Below, piece by piece: positions 7,324-15,873 of a DNA stretch of 64,000 bases. The translations under genes were made by a program, and so were the position numbers. The notes below the pieces were generated by a model. That model saw nothing but the letters and a program-made list of their open reading frames with translations. It was not told where the DNA came from and ran no database searches. The DNA comes from Demequina sp. NBRC 110051 (lineage in GTDB: Bacteria > Actinomycetota > Actinomycetes > Actinomycetales > Demequinaceae): NCBI RefSeq assembly GCF_002090055.1, contig NZ_BBRH01000008.1:62001-126000 (forward strand), in the 5' to 3' direction. Numbering within the stretch: position 1 is the stretch's first letter; every line of letters starts with the position of its first letter.

Positions 7324-9081
7324 ATGAGCGCCGCGCCAGCCGCCGTCCCGTCCGCCACACCGGCGCGCCCCGCGGGGATCGTGCCGATGTTCATCGGCCT
7401 CATGACGGCCATGCTCCTGTCGGCCCTCGACCAGACTATGTTCGCCACGGCACTGCCCACGATCGTCGGTGAGCTCGGCGGCGTTGACCTCATGCTGTGG
7501 GTGACCACCGCCTACATCCTCGCGGCGACCATCACGATGCCGATCTATGGCAAGTTCGGCGACCTGGTGGGCCGCAAGGGCCTGCTGCTCATCGCGATCG
7601 CCATCTTCATTGCCGGCTCGGTGGTCGGCGCGTTGGCCTCCGATATGCCCGAGCTCATCTTGGGCCGCGCCATCCAGGGGATCGGCGGAGGCGGGCTGAT
7701 GGTGCTCGCGCAGGCGATCATCGCTGACGTGATCCCCGCGCGCGAGCGTGGCCGCTACATGGGCTTCCTGGGCTCCGTGTTCGCGCTGTCGAGCGTGCTG
7801 GGCCCGCTCTTGGGCGGCTGGTTCACGGAGTCCATCGGCTGGCAGTGGTGCCTGTGGATCAACCTCCCGATGGGCGCGATCGCCGTCGTGACGGTGATGT
7901 TCTTCTTGCACCCTCCGCGGGTGGAGCGCGCCAAGGTGGTGCCGGACATTGCCGGGATGACGCTGCTCGCGGTCGCGACCACGTGCCTGGTGCTCGCGAC
8001 CACGTGGGGAGGTCACGAGTACGCGTGGATCTCGCCCATGATCATCGTGCTGCTGATCGTGACCGTGGGAGCGACGGTAGGTCTGGTGATGGTGGAGCGC
8101 CACGCCGCCGAGCCCGTGCTGCCCCTGGGCCTCTTTCGCCGCCGCAACTTTGTGCTCACCACCCTCGCCGGCCTCATGGTCGGCATCGCGATGTTCGGCA
8201 CCGTGACCTACATGCCCACCTACATGCAGATGGTGACGGGGGTGAACGCGACCGTCGCGGGCCTGCTGATCGTGCCGCTCGCGGCGACTCAGGTGGCCAC
8301 GTCGATCATCGCGGGCCGGCGGGTGAGCCGCACGGGCAAGTACAAGTCCGTCCTGATTGCGGGCGTGGCGATCGTCACCGTCGCGCTCTTGCTGATGTCG
8401 ACCATGGTCTACGACGAGCCGCTGTGGCTCACGTGCCTGTACCTCGCCATTCTCGGCCTCGGCCTGGGCATGGTGATGCAGAACCTGGTCCTGGTGGTGC
8501 AAAACACGTTCCCCCTGTCGGTGGTGGGGACCGCGACCGCCGCGAACAACTACTTCAGGCAGATCGGCGCGACGCTCGGCGCAGCTCTCGTGGGATCCGT
8601 CTTCACCGGGCGGCTGACGTCGCTGCTGACCACCAGGCTTCCGGCCGATGCGGTGGAGGCCTCCGGCGCCGACTTCAACTCGATCACTCCCGAGGCCGTC
8701 GCGGCCCTGCCGGATCCGTATCACGACATCGTCGTGAGTTCCTATAACGATGCGTTGGCGCCGGTGTTGGGGTGGATCGCGCCTCTGACGCTGCTCGCTG
8801 TGGTGCTGTTGCTGTTCGTGCGTGAGGTGCCGCTGCGCACCTCGACGCACCGGGATGAGGCGACGGGACAGCCCGAGCCCGTGACCGAGGGGGTGGGGGA
8901 GAGCCTGGACTGGGACGGCAGGCTCGAGTCCGACTACGCGTCGTCGCTCAGCCCGCAGGCGCGGGCGGAGCTGCTTGCCGAGGAGCGTGCGGAGCTCCAG
9001 GAGCGGCTGGGGGAGATCGACGCCGAGGTCTCGACGCTCGAGCTGCAGATCCGGGAGTCGGAGGGCCGCTCGCCGCAATAG
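7324..9081 (+). CDS. DHA2-family MFS multidrug exporter, 14 TM, with C-terminal coiled coil
   Basis: Proton-driven exporter of the EmrB/QacA (DHA2) group. Seen: LSALDQTMFATALPTIVGEL in TM1 (the acidic residue typical of drug/H+ antiporters), WVTTAYILAATITMPIYGKFGDLVGRK (motif A), LILGRAIQGIGGGGLMVLAQAIIAD (motif B-like), LGPLLGGWFTESIGWQWCLWINLP (motif C), and 14 hydrophobic stretches to about residue 500. A ~80-residue cytoplasmic tail follows, ending in a charged coiled coil (ARAELLAEERAELQERLGEIDAEV). It is 585 residues. The closest relative is the second exporter at 9838, which lacks the coiled coil. Substrate is unknown; the adjacent TetR gene suggests inducible resistance. Confidence 0.88.
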   Translation: MSAAPAAVPSATPARPAGIVPMFIGLMTAMLLSALDQTMFATALPTIVGELGGVDLMLWVTTAYILAATITMPIYGKFGDLVGRKGLLLIAIAIFIAGSVVGALASDMPELILGRAIQGIGGGGLMVLAQAIIADVIPARERGRYMGFLGSVFALSSVLGPLLGGWFTESIGWQWCLWINLPMGAIAVVTVMFFLHPPRVERAKVVPDIAGMTLLAVATTCLVLATTWGGHEYAWISPMIIVLLIVTVGATVGLVMVERHAAEPVLPLGLFRRRNFVLTTLAGLMVGIAMFGTVTYMPTYMQMVTGVNATVAGLLIVPLAATQVATSIIAGRRVSRTGKYKSVLIAGVAIVTVALLLMSTMVYDEPLWLTCLYLAILGLGLGMVMQNLVLVVQNTFPLSVVGTATAANNYFRQIGATLGAALVGSVFTGRLTSLLTTRLPADAVEASGADFNSITPEAVAALPDPYHDIVVSSYNDALAPVLGWIAPLTLLAVVLLLFVREVPLRTSTHRDEATGQPEPVTEGVGESLDWDGRLESDYASSLSPQARAELLAEERAELQERLGEIDAEVSTLELQIRESEGRSPQ

Positions 9082-9098
9082 TCTCCGGCAGCACAATG

Positions 9099-9147
9099 TT
9101 GCAGGTTGTGCAAAGTTGCACATTATGCAAAACTGCACTCTATGCAA
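9099..9147 (+). promoter_or_regulatory. TetR promoter/operator cluster of TTGCA half-sites
   Basis: An AT-rich island by local standards. A perfect palindrome TGTGCAAAGTTGCACA lies at 9107-9122, with further TTGCA/TGCAA half-sites at 9099, 9126 and 9143. A -35 (TTGCAG, 9099-9104) and -10 (CATTAT, 9121-9126; 16-bp spacer) flank the palindrome. A bound dimer would block the promoter, so autoregulation is expected. Confidence 0.6.
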
Positions 9148-9792
9148 GATGTCGAGGAGTGTGTCGCGTCCGAGGGTCGGCGCGCGCGCAAGCTGCGCGA
9201 GGCGAAGGTGGCGACCCAGCGCGCTGGCCTCGAGCTGTGCGCCGAGCACGGCTACGCCGCGGTGACGGTCGAGATGATCGCGGACCGCGCGGGCATCTCG
9301 CCGCGCACGTTTTACAACTACTTCCCTTCGCGTGAGGCGGCGTTGCTGGGCGAGGCCAAGCCCACGCCGACCGAGGAGGCCGTCGAGGCCTTCATCTCAC
9401 GCGACGATTGCTCCGACGTCGAGGCGTTCGCGCTGATGATGGCCCAGGCGTGGTCCGCGAGCGAGCCCGACCGCGAGCTGTTCCGCCTGCGCCGCGCCGT
9501 GATCGACGCCAACCCCGAGCTCGCAGGCGTGAACCTGGGGCGGATCTCCGAGTCCCGCGCGCATTACGCCGCCATCGTGAGGCGCCGGCTCGAGGCCCGC
9601 TACCCCGAGCTCGACGAGGCAGCCATCGAGGTGGAGTCCAGCCTGACCGTCGCGATCGCGATGAGTGCGATTCAGGCCGTCGCCAAGGACTGGATGGCAG
9701 GAGGCGCCGCCCTTGACGCCGACCTCACCGCGCTGATCCACGAACTTTTCCCCCGCGTCCGCCGGCTCACCCAGCCCGCCGACGCCTCGTAA
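9142..9792 (+). CDS. TetR/AcrR-family transcriptional regulator
   Basis: A 216-residue one-component repressor. Seen: the N-terminal HTH region AKVATQRAGLELCAEHGYAAVTVEMIADRAGISPRTFYNYFPSREAALLGE (about residues 20-70), the standard TetR helix-turn-helix. A variable helical ligand domain follows, ending LFPRVRRLTQPA. The ATG at 9142 is preferred over a TTG at 9106, because the palindromic operator (9107-9122) and its promoter would otherwise lie inside the gene. It sits between two paralogous exporters and is followed after 45 nt by the second, so control of one or both is likely. The inducer is unknown. Confidence 0.9.
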   Translation: MQDVEECVASEGRRARKLREAKVATQRAGLELCAEHGYAAVTVEMIADRAGISPRTFYNYFPSREAALLGEAKPTPTEEAVEAFISRDDCSDVEAFALMMAQAWSASEPDRELFRLRRAVIDANPELAGVNLGRISESRAHYAAIVRRRLEARYPELDEAAIEVESSLTVAIAMSAIQAVAKDWMAGGAALDADLTALIHELFPRVRRLTQPADAS

Positions 9793-9837
9793 CCCCGCGC
9801 CTGCCACCGCAGGCGCCGCACGTCCCAAGGAGTCCCC

Positions 9838-11433
9838 ATGACTGACACCACTGTGCCTCAGGGCACCGCGCCGTCCGCGCGCGACACCGAGGCGCCCGGC
9901 CGGCGCCACATCCTGTTGATGTTCGTCGGGCTGATGACGGCCATGCTGCTGTCGGCGCTCGACCAGACCATCTTCGCCACCGCCCTTCCCACCGTCGTGG
10001 GCGACCTCAACGGCGTCGACCACATGTTGTGGGTGACGACCGCGTACATCCTCGCGGCGACCATCATGATGCCCATCTACGGCAAGATGGGCGACCTCAT
10101 CGGCCGCAAGAGCCTGTTCATGATCGCGATCTCGCTGTTCATGGTGGGCTCCGTGGTCGGCGCCCTGTCGCAGGGCATGACCGAACTGATCGTCGGTCGC
10201 GCCATCCAGGGCGTAGGCGGCGGAGGCCTCATGATCCTGTCGCAGGCGATCATCGCGGACGTCGTGCCCGCGCGTGAGCGCGGACGTTACATGGGCATCA
10301 TGGGCGGCGTCTTCGCGCTCGCGTCGGTCGCCGGCCCGCTGCTGGGCGGATGGTTCACCGAGTCCATCGGCTGGCAGTGGTGCATGTGGATCAACATCCC
10401 GCTCGGCATCGTCGCCCTCGTGTCCGCGACGCTGTTCCTGAAGCTGCCCACCCCCGACCGCTCGAAGGCGCGCATCGACGTCGCCGGAATGGCGCTGCTT
10501 GCGATCGCCTCCGCCGCGCTGGTGCTCGCCTCCTCGTGGGGCGGGCACACGTACGCGTGGGGCTCGTGGCAGATCATCGGCCTGTTCGCCCTCACGGTCC
10601 TTGCGGGCCTCGCGTTCGTCCTGGTCGAGCGCTCGGCCGCCGAGCCGGTCATGCCGCTTCACCTGTTCACCAAGCGCAACTTCGTGCTCACCACCGCCGC
10701 GGGCCTGCTGACCGGCATCGTGATGTTCGGCACCCTGGCCTACATGCCCACCTACCTGCAGATGGTGGCGGGCGTGAACGCGACCGAGGCCGGCCTGCTC
10801 ATGATCCCGATGATGGGCTGCATGCTCGTCACGTCGATCATCAGCGGCCGCTACGTGACCCGCACCGGGCGCTACAAGTGGCTGCCCATGGTCGGTGCGG
10901 TGTTCCTGGGTGCCGCGATGGTGCTGCTGTCGACCATGACCTGGACCCAGCCCATCTGGGTGACCTGCATCTACCTGGGGCTCATGGGCATCGGCCTTGG
11001 CATGACCATGCAGATCCTGGTGCTCGTGGTGCAGAACACGTTCCCGATCACGATGGTGGGCACGGCGACGGCCGCGAACAACTACTTCCGTCAGATCGGC
11101 GCCTCCCTGGGTGCCGCCGTCGTGGGCTCGGTGTTCACCGACCGCCTCATCGACCTGCTGGGCGAGCGCCTGCCCGAGTCCGCCGGCGGGTCCATGAGCG
11201 ACCTCAACTCGCTCACCCCCGAGGCCGTGAGCGAGCTGCCCACGCAGATGCACGACATCATCGTGAGCTCGTACAACGACGCCCTCACGCCGGTGTACCT
11301 GTGGCTGCTGCCGCTCGCCGTGATGTCGTTCATCCTGCTCGCGTTCGTCAAGGAGTCGCGCCTGGCGACCACGCTCGCGCAGTCGGGTCACACCGACGAG
11401 CTCGAGGAGCAGCTCGAGGTCGTCGCGCGCTAA
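9838..11433 (+). CDS. DHA2-family MFS multidrug exporter, 14 TM (paralogue of the gene at 7324)
   Basis: A second EmrB/QacA-type proton antiporter of 531 residues. Seen: LSALDQTIFATALPTVVGDL, WVTTAYILAATIMMPIYGKMGDLIGRK, IVGRAIQGVGGGGLMILSQAIIADVVPARERGRYMG, and LGGWFTESIGWQWCMWINIPLG are nearly superimposable on the 7324 exporter. The sequence stays alignable to FVKESRLATTL near the end. It lacks the long coiled-coil tail. AAGGAGTCCCC is a good ribosome-binding site before the ATG, unlike the leaderless paralogue. It most likely shares a transcript with tetR. It ends in a strong terminator. Two such exporters around one regulator suggest local duplication followed by divergence. Confidence 0.9.
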   Translation: MTDTTVPQGTAPSARDTEAPGRRHILLMFVGLMTAMLLSALDQTIFATALPTVVGDLNGVDHMLWVTTAYILAATIMMPIYGKMGDLIGRKSLFMIAISLFMVGSVVGALSQGMTELIVGRAIQGVGGGGLMILSQAIIADVVPARERGRYMGIMGGVFALASVAGPLLGGWFTESIGWQWCMWINIPLGIVALVSATLFLKLPTPDRSKARIDVAGMALLAIASAALVLASSWGGHTYAWGSWQIIGLFALTVLAGLAFVLVERSAAEPVMPLHLFTKRNFVLTTAAGLLTGIVMFGTLAYMPTYLQMVAGVNATEAGLLMIPMMGCMLVTSIISGRYVTRTGRYKWLPMVGAVFLGAAMVLLSTMTWTQPIWVTCIYLGLMGIGLGMTMQILVLVVQNTFPITMVGTATAANNYFRQIGASLGAAVVGSVFTDRLIDLLGERLPESAGGSMSDLNSLTPEAVSELPTQMHDIIVSSYNDALTPVYLWLLPLAVMSFILLAFVKESRLATTLAQSGHTDELEEQLEVVAR

Positions 11434-11450
11434 CACCGCCCGCCTGATCG

Positions 11451-11486
11451 GGGCGCCCTTCCCTTCGGGGGAGGGCGCCCTTTTTT
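11451..11486 (+). terminator. intrinsic terminator after the tetR-exporter operon
   Basis: GGGCGCCCTTCCC pairs with GGGAGGGCGCCC (one G-T wobble) around a TTCG loop, followed by six T at 11481-11486. Three bases later comes a copy of the repeated 15-mer. Confidence 0.9.
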
Positions 11487-11488
11487 GC

Positions 11489-11503
11489 GGCCGATGCCGT
11501 GGC
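11489..11503 (+). repeat. directional 15-mer GGCCGATGCCGTGGC, exact intergenic copy
   Basis: An exact, non-coding copy directly downstream of the exporter terminator T-run, in the 232-bp gap before yraN. The remainder of that gap (to 11664) shows nothing I can assign. Confidence 0.9.
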
Positions 11504-11664
11504 TGGGTGGCGTACGGCGTGTTGGCCCCATCTGTGGTGCTCACCCGGTGTGTCGTGACCAGACCGTCGTCCCCAGGCTGCCGTGCACGTGCCGTCCTCC
11601 CCAGATCGGCGCGCGGCCGTGCCGAGGCGCCGGCTCACGGTGGAGCGTGGACGCGGAGGTGGCC

Positions 11665-12021
11665 ATGAATGGGACGCAGGCGGTCGGACGCCACGGCGAG
11701 GACGTCGCGGAGCGGTGGATGCGCGAGCGGGGATGGGAGGTCCTCGCGCGCAATTGGAGGTGTGGCCAAGGAGAGGCGGACATGGTCGCCACCGACGCCG
11801 GAGCCCTCGTAGTGGTGGAGGTGAAGACCCGCAGGTCGGTCGCCTACGGGGAGCCCTTCGAGGCGGTCACGCGCTCCAAGCTCGCGCGGCTGAGGCGGAT
11901 CGCTGGCGCCTGGCTCGCCGACGACCCCCGCCGCTACAGCACGGTACGCATCGACGTCCTTGCGGTGCGACTGCCCCGTGCCGGCGCGGCCACCGTCGAG
12001 CACCTGCGGGGCGTCGAGTGA
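11665..12021 (+). CDS. YraN/UPF0102 endonuclease-fold protein
   Basis: A 118-residue protein of the UPF0102 family, which has the restriction-endonuclease-like fold; its biological role is not settled. Seen: AVGRHGEDVAERWMRERGWEVLARNWRCGQGEADMVATDAGALVVVEVKTRRSVAYG. This contains the E...D...E-x-K nuclease-type residues (GEADMV and VVVEVKTR). AVTRSKLARLRRIAGAWL follows. The ATG at 11665 follows GCGGAGGT. It overlaps comM by 4 nt (GTGA) and is the first gene of yraN-comM-dprA, the standard actinobacterial arrangement. Confidence 0.92.
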   Translation: MNGTQAVGRHGEDVAERWMRERGWEVLARNWRCGQGEADMVATDAGALVVVEVKTRRSVAYGEPFEAVTRSKLARLRRIAGAWLADDPRRYSTVRIDVLAVRLPRAGAATVEHLRGVE

Positions 12022-13544
12022 TCGGGCGCGCCCGCGCCGTGGTCCTCACGGGGCTGGCGGGCCATGTCATCGACGTCGAGGCCCACGTCGCGCAGGGACT
12101 GCCGTCGTTCACGCTCGTGGGGCTGCCAGATGCGTCGCTGAGCGAGGCGCGGGACCGTGCCCGCGCCGCCGTCGCGTCCTCGCGGCTGGCGTGGCCCGCG
12201 CGACGCGTCACCGTGAGCCTGTCGCCCGCGTCCCTGCCCAAGACCGGCGCCGGCACGGATCTGGCGATTGCGGTGGCCGTGCTGGCCGCAGACGGACAGA
12301 TCTCCGCGAGTGCGTCCGCACATGCCGTCCACCTGGGCGAGCTGGGCCTAGACGGGCGGGTGCGCGCCGTGCGCGGTGTGCTGCCCGCCGTCGCGGCGGC
12401 GGCCAAGGCGGGCGCCTCTCGCGTGGTGGTACCCGCCTCGTGTGTGGAGGAGGCGTCGCTCGTGGGCGGGATCGAGGTGCGTGGGGTGCGCAGCCTGGCT
12501 CAACTCCTCGCTGGCTACGGCAACGACGAAGCGCGGGAGTTGGCGGGGCTCGCGGAAGCGGCGAGGGAGGCACCCGACGGTGCGACGGTGCGCGAGGTAG
12601 CCACCGTGGACCTCGCGGACGTACGCGGCCAGCACGAGGCCAGGGCTGCGCTCGAGGTCGCCGCGGCCGGAGGTCACCACCTGCTCATGACGGGGCCTCC
12701 CGGCACGGGCAAGACCATGCTGGCCATGCGCCTGCCGGGCTTGCTGCCCGACCTCTCGGCCGAGGACGCGGTAGAGGTGACCTCCGTGCACTCGCTCGCG
12801 GGAAGCTTCGACCCCTCCCAGGGGCTCATGACGCGACCGCCGTTCGAGGCGCCTCACCACTCCGCCACCGCCGCGGCGATCGTGGGCGGCGGCGCGGCGC
12901 TCGCGCGGCCGGGCGCCGTCTCGCGCGCGCACGCGGGCGTGCTCTTCCTCGACGAGGCGCCGGAGTTCCCCATGCGAGTGCTGCAAACCCTGCGCCAGCC
13001 GCTCGAGGACGGCGAGATCACGCTGCACCGCGCGATGGGTGCGACCAGGTACCCCGCTCGCTTCCAGCTGGTGATGGCGGCCAATCCCTGTCCCTGCGGC
13101 AAATACTTCGGCCAGCAGCCCGACTGTCACTGCACACCGCACGTGCGCCGCACCTATCTGCACCGGCTCTCCGGGCCACTGCTCGACAGGGTCGACCTCC
13201 AGGTCGAGGTGCGACCCGTGCGCCGCGTCGATGACGATGAGGCGGAGTCAACCGCTACTGTCGCGGCTCGCGTGGCGGCCGCGCGCGAACGGGCGCGCGC
13301 AAGGCTTGCCGTTCACGGGTGGGGAGCCAATGCCCAGGTGCACGGGCGGTGGCTGCGGGAGCACACGCCGCCTGAGGCATGCGGGAGCCTGTGGCGAGCG
13401 CTCGATCGCGGCGTCATCAGCGTGCGCGGCGCCGATCGCGCCCTGAGGGTGGCGTGGACGCTCGCGGACCTCGACGCCGTCGCCGCGCCGGACGAGGCAC
13501 ACGTCGCCCGGGCCCTCGCGCTGCGCTCGCGGGAGGGCGCGTGA
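12018..13544 (+). CDS. comM: ComM/YifB-family AAA+ Mg-chelatase-like ATPase
   Basis: In naturally competent bacteria ComM is a hexameric helicase that drives branch migration of incoming DNA. The family is also present in bacteria not known to be competent. Seen: the N-terminal Lon-like domain VLTGLAGHVIDVEAHVAQGLPSFTLVGLPDASL, Walker A GPPGTGKTML (about residues 226-235), Walker B VLFLDEAPEF, the Cys cluster NPCPCGKYFGQQPDCHC, and SGPLLDRVDLQVEV. It is 508 residues from the GTG at 12018, which overlaps the yraN stop. The TGA overlaps the dprA GTG. Confidence 0.95.
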   Translation: MIGRARAVVLTGLAGHVIDVEAHVAQGLPSFTLVGLPDASLSEARDRARAAVASSRLAWPARRVTVSLSPASLPKTGAGTDLAIAVAVLAADGQISASASAHAVHLGELGLDGRVRAVRGVLPAVAAAAKAGASRVVVPASCVEEASLVGGIEVRGVRSLAQLLAGYGNDEARELAGLAEAAREAPDGATVREVATVDLADVRGQHEARAALEVAAAGGHHLLMTGPPGTGKTMLAMRLPGLLPDLSAEDAVEVTSVHSLAGSFDPSQGLMTRPPFEAPHHSATAAAIVGGGAALARPGAVSRAHAGVLFLDEAPEFPMRVLQTLRQPLEDGEITLHRAMGATRYPARFQLVMAANPCPCGKYFGQQPDCHCTPHVRRTYLHRLSGPLLDRVDLQVEVRPVRRVDDDEAESTATVAARVAAARERARARLAVHGWGANAQVHGRWLREHTPPEACGSLWRALDRGVISVRGADRALRVAWTLADLDAVAAPDEAHVARALALRSREGA

Positions 13545-14707
13545 GCGAGGAACGCGATGCGCTCCTGCGGTGGGCCGTCATCGCCGAGGCTGGTGACAGT
13601 GCCGCGGCCTGGCTCGTGCACGCCCTGGGCCCGGCCCCCGCGCTCGCGTGGGCGAGCGCGGCCGTCGACGACCCGGTGACGGCGACCGCGCGGCTCGCGC
13701 CGCTGGCGCCCGTCAAGGACGTCGATACCGTGATCGCAGCAGTGCCCCGCTGGACGCAGCGACTGGACGGCGCCGATCCCCGCGAGACGGAGCGGCGGGC
13801 GCGCGTGTGCCGAGCGCGCCTGCTGGTCAGGGGCGACCCGGGTTGGCCCGCCGCGTTCGGCGACCTCGCAGCGGCGGAGCCCTATGCGCTGTGGGTGCGC
13901 GGCGACGCGGACCTCGACGCGGCCTGGGGCGGGGGCGTTGCCCTCGTGGGCTCTCGTTCGGCGACGGCCTATGGCGAACACGTGACCGCGGAGATCTCCG
14001 GAGCTCTCGCCGAAGGCGATCTCGCCGCCGGGCGTCGCCCGCGAGCGGTGATCTCGGGCGGGGCGTACGGGATCGACGCGCGCGCCCACCGCGCGGCGCT
14101 CGCGGTCGGCGGCACTACCGTCGCCGTCCTCGCCGGCGGCATCGACCAGTGGTATCCCGCAGGCAACGCGGAACTGCTGGACCGGATCGTGAGCGCGGGC
14201 GCCGTGGTGTCGGAGACGCCTCCCGGCCAGGCGCCCTACCGCTCCCGATTCCTGTCGCGCAATCGGCTGATCGCGGCGGCATCGGCGACGGTGGTGGTCG
14301 AGGCCGCCGTGCGGTCGGGCGCGCTCAATACGGTCGCGCACGCATTGCGGATGGTCCGACCCATCGGAGCCGTCCCGGGCCCCGTCACGTCGACGACCTC
14401 GGCGGGATGCCACGAGCTGATTCGCGACGACAAGGCGGTGCTGGTCCGTCATGCGAAGGACGTCGAGGAACTTGCGGGACCCCTTGACCCGCGTGGAGAG
14501 CCCGACCCGGTGAGCGGGCCCGACTATGCCCACCCCCACGACCGCGCGGCCTTCGACGCCGTCGGCGGCCGGGGCGCGAGCGCGACCGATGTGGCGATGC
14601 GCGCGGGCCTCACCGCGACGGAGGCGATGACGAGCCTGGGCCGGCTCGAACTCGCCGGCGCGGTGACCCAGTCCGGGGGAGTGTGGAGGCGCCGCCGCGA
14701 GGCGTGA
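13541..14707 (+). CDS. dprA: DNA-processing protein DprA
   Basis: DprA protects incoming single-stranded DNA and loads RecA during transformation; it is also kept in many bacteria with no known competence. Seen: a divergent N-terminal ~100 residues, then the Rossmann-like core with GGVALVGSRSATAYGEHV, VISGGAYGIDARAHRAAL (the conserved SGGAxGID), TTVAVLAGGIDQWYPAGN, FLSRNRLIAAASATVVVEAAVRSGALNT and PIGAVPGPVTSTTSAGCHELI. A C-terminal winged-helix-like segment (ATDVAMRAGLTATEAMTSLGRLELAGAV) follows. It is 388 residues; the GTG start overlaps comM. Confidence 0.95.
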   Translation: MSEERDALLRWAVIAEAGDSAAAWLVHALGPAPALAWASAAVDDPVTATARLAPLAPVKDVDTVIAAVPRWTQRLDGADPRETERRARVCRARLLVRGDPGWPAAFGDLAAAEPYALWVRGDADLDAAWGGGVALVGSRSATAYGEHVTAEISGALAEGDLAAGRRPRAVISGGAYGIDARAHRAALAVGGTTVAVLAGGIDQWYPAGNAELLDRIVSAGAVVSETPPGQAPYRSRFLSRNRLIAAASATVVVEAAVRSGALNTVAHALRMVRPIGAVPGPVTSTTSAGCHELIRDDKAVLVRHAKDVEELAGPLDPRGEPDPVSGPDYAHPHDRAAFDAVGGRGASATDVAMRAGLTATEAMTSLGRLELAGAVTQSGGVWRRRREA

Positions 14708-14909
14708 CGTCAGCCACACGACGGCGTGTCGACCCGGCGTGACAGGCGTCGGCGCCGCGGGTGGCCGTCGGACGCGGCGCCCCCAGGGTCTCGTCCGGGC
14801 GAAAAAACTACGACAAAACCGGACAAAGATGGACACCGGCGCGTGGCTGATGTGACAAATGTGACTCGAGGGGTTGATTTGACGAATGTGACAGTGCCAG
14901 AGTGTCGTC
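14708..14909 (+). promoter_or_regulatory. xerC upstream region with phased GACAAA and TGACnAATGTGAC repeats
   Basis: A 202-bp gap. Three GACAAA-like units start at 14812, 14822 and 14832, exactly 10 bp apart (one helical turn). Then TGACAAATGTGAC (14853-14865) and TGACGAATGTGAC (14880-14892) form a direct repeat 27 bp apart. A promoter follows: TTGATT (14874-14879), 18-bp spacer, CAGAGT (14898-14903), with the xerC ATG 6 nt later. The second repeat overlaps the spacer, so a regulator bound there would affect xerC. Confidence 0.5.
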
Positions 14910-15860
14910 ATGCCTGGCACGGGAGCAGTTGAGGTGAGCGGCCTGCTCACACGCTTCGCGGGGTATCTGCGCCACGAGCGCGGCCTCGCGGAGAACACTG
15001 TGCGCGCCTACAGGTCGGATCTGATCCATCTCGCGACGCGGCAGCTGGGCGTCGAGGATGCCGACGGTGCCTCCGATCTTGAGATCGACGACGCACTTGC
15101 CACCGTGACCCTGGCCGACCTGCGCGCCTGGCTCGCCGCGATGGCGGCCGAGGGCCTGAGCCGCACCACCCTGGCACGTCGCGGCGCCGCCGTGCGGTCG
15201 TTCTACGGCTGGGCGCGAGTCACCGGCGCCCTGCGCGACGACCCCGCCGCACGGCTCGCATCGGCACGTCCCTCGTCCACGCTGCCGGAGGTGCTGGGAG
15301 CTAGCGACGTCGCCGCCATGCTCGACATCGCGCAGGCGCGATCGGACGACGGCGATCCCGTGCACCTGCGTGATTGGGCGGTGGCAGAGCTGCTGTACGC
15401 CACTGGCATGCGCGTGGGTGAACTCGCCGGAGTGGACATCGCCGACATCGACCTAGCCGAGCGCCTGGTGCGTGTGGTGGGTAAGGGCGACAAGGAACGC
15501 GTCATCCCGTTCGGGGTGCCGGCTGCCGAGGCCGTGGGCCTGTGGCTCGACGGCGGACGGCCCGCGCTCGTGCGCCCGCACACCGACGCGGCGCTCTTTC
15601 TCGGCAGGCGCGGCCACCGCGTGGACCAGCGCCAGGTGCGCGAGGCCGTCCACGCGCTGTGCCAGGCTGCCGGCATCGCGGATGTCGCGCCGCACGCGCT
15701 GCGGCATACCGCGGCGACACATCTTCTGACTGGGGGGTCGGACCTGCGATCGGTGCAGGAGGTACTCGGACATGCGAGCCTCACCACCACGCAGCGCTAC
15801 ACACATGTGTCCGCAGAGCGACTGCGGGCCACATATCAGCTCGCCCATCCGCGAGCATGA
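14910..15860 (+). CDS. xerC: tyrosine recombinase XerC
   Basis: With XerD, resolves chromosome dimers at dif. Seen: the SAM-like N-terminal domain FAGYLRHERGLAENTVRAYRSDL, and the catalytic residues in family order: Arg in ATGMRVGELAGVDIADIDL, Lys in VVGKGDKERVIPFG, HALRHTAATHLL (His-x-x-Arg), LGHASLTTTQRYTHV (His and the Tyr nucleophile). It is 316 residues, standard for XerC. The ATG at 14910 fits a leaderless CAGAGT promoter; a GTG at 14934 is the alternative. Location next to dprA and the sigma gene is the conserved chromosomal one, so this is not a phage integrase. It lies 13 nt before the sigma-factor gene. Confidence 0.93.
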   Translation: MPGTGAVEVSGLLTRFAGYLRHERGLAENTVRAYRSDLIHLATRQLGVEDADGASDLEIDDALATVTLADLRAWLAAMAAEGLSRTTLARRGAAVRSFYGWARVTGALRDDPAARLASARPSSTLPEVLGASDVAAMLDIAQARSDDGDPVHLRDWAVAELLYATGMRVGELAGVDIADIDLAERLVRVVGKGDKERVIPFGVPAAEAVGLWLDGGRPALVRPHTDAALFLGRRGHRVDQRQVREAVHALCQAAGIADVAPHALRHTAATHLLTGGSDLRSVQEVLGHASLTTTQRYTHVSAERLRATYQLAHPRA

Positions 15861-15873
15861 GGGGACACACACC

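Noticed and set aside
7207-9249. A 680-residue minus-strand open frame opposite the first exporter
   Set aside because: Composition is His/Arg/Gln-rich shadow translation of a membrane-protein gene, with no domain.
12018-14707. comM and dprA as proof of natural competence
   Set aside because: Both genes are kept in many bacteria not known to be competent. They make a DNA-uptake reading of the 15-mer possible but not supported.
14910-15860. xerC as an integrase with nearby att sites of a mobile element
   Set aside because: It has housekeeping XerC length and motifs in the conserved dprA-xerC-whiG context; no flanking duplications or phage genes are visible.
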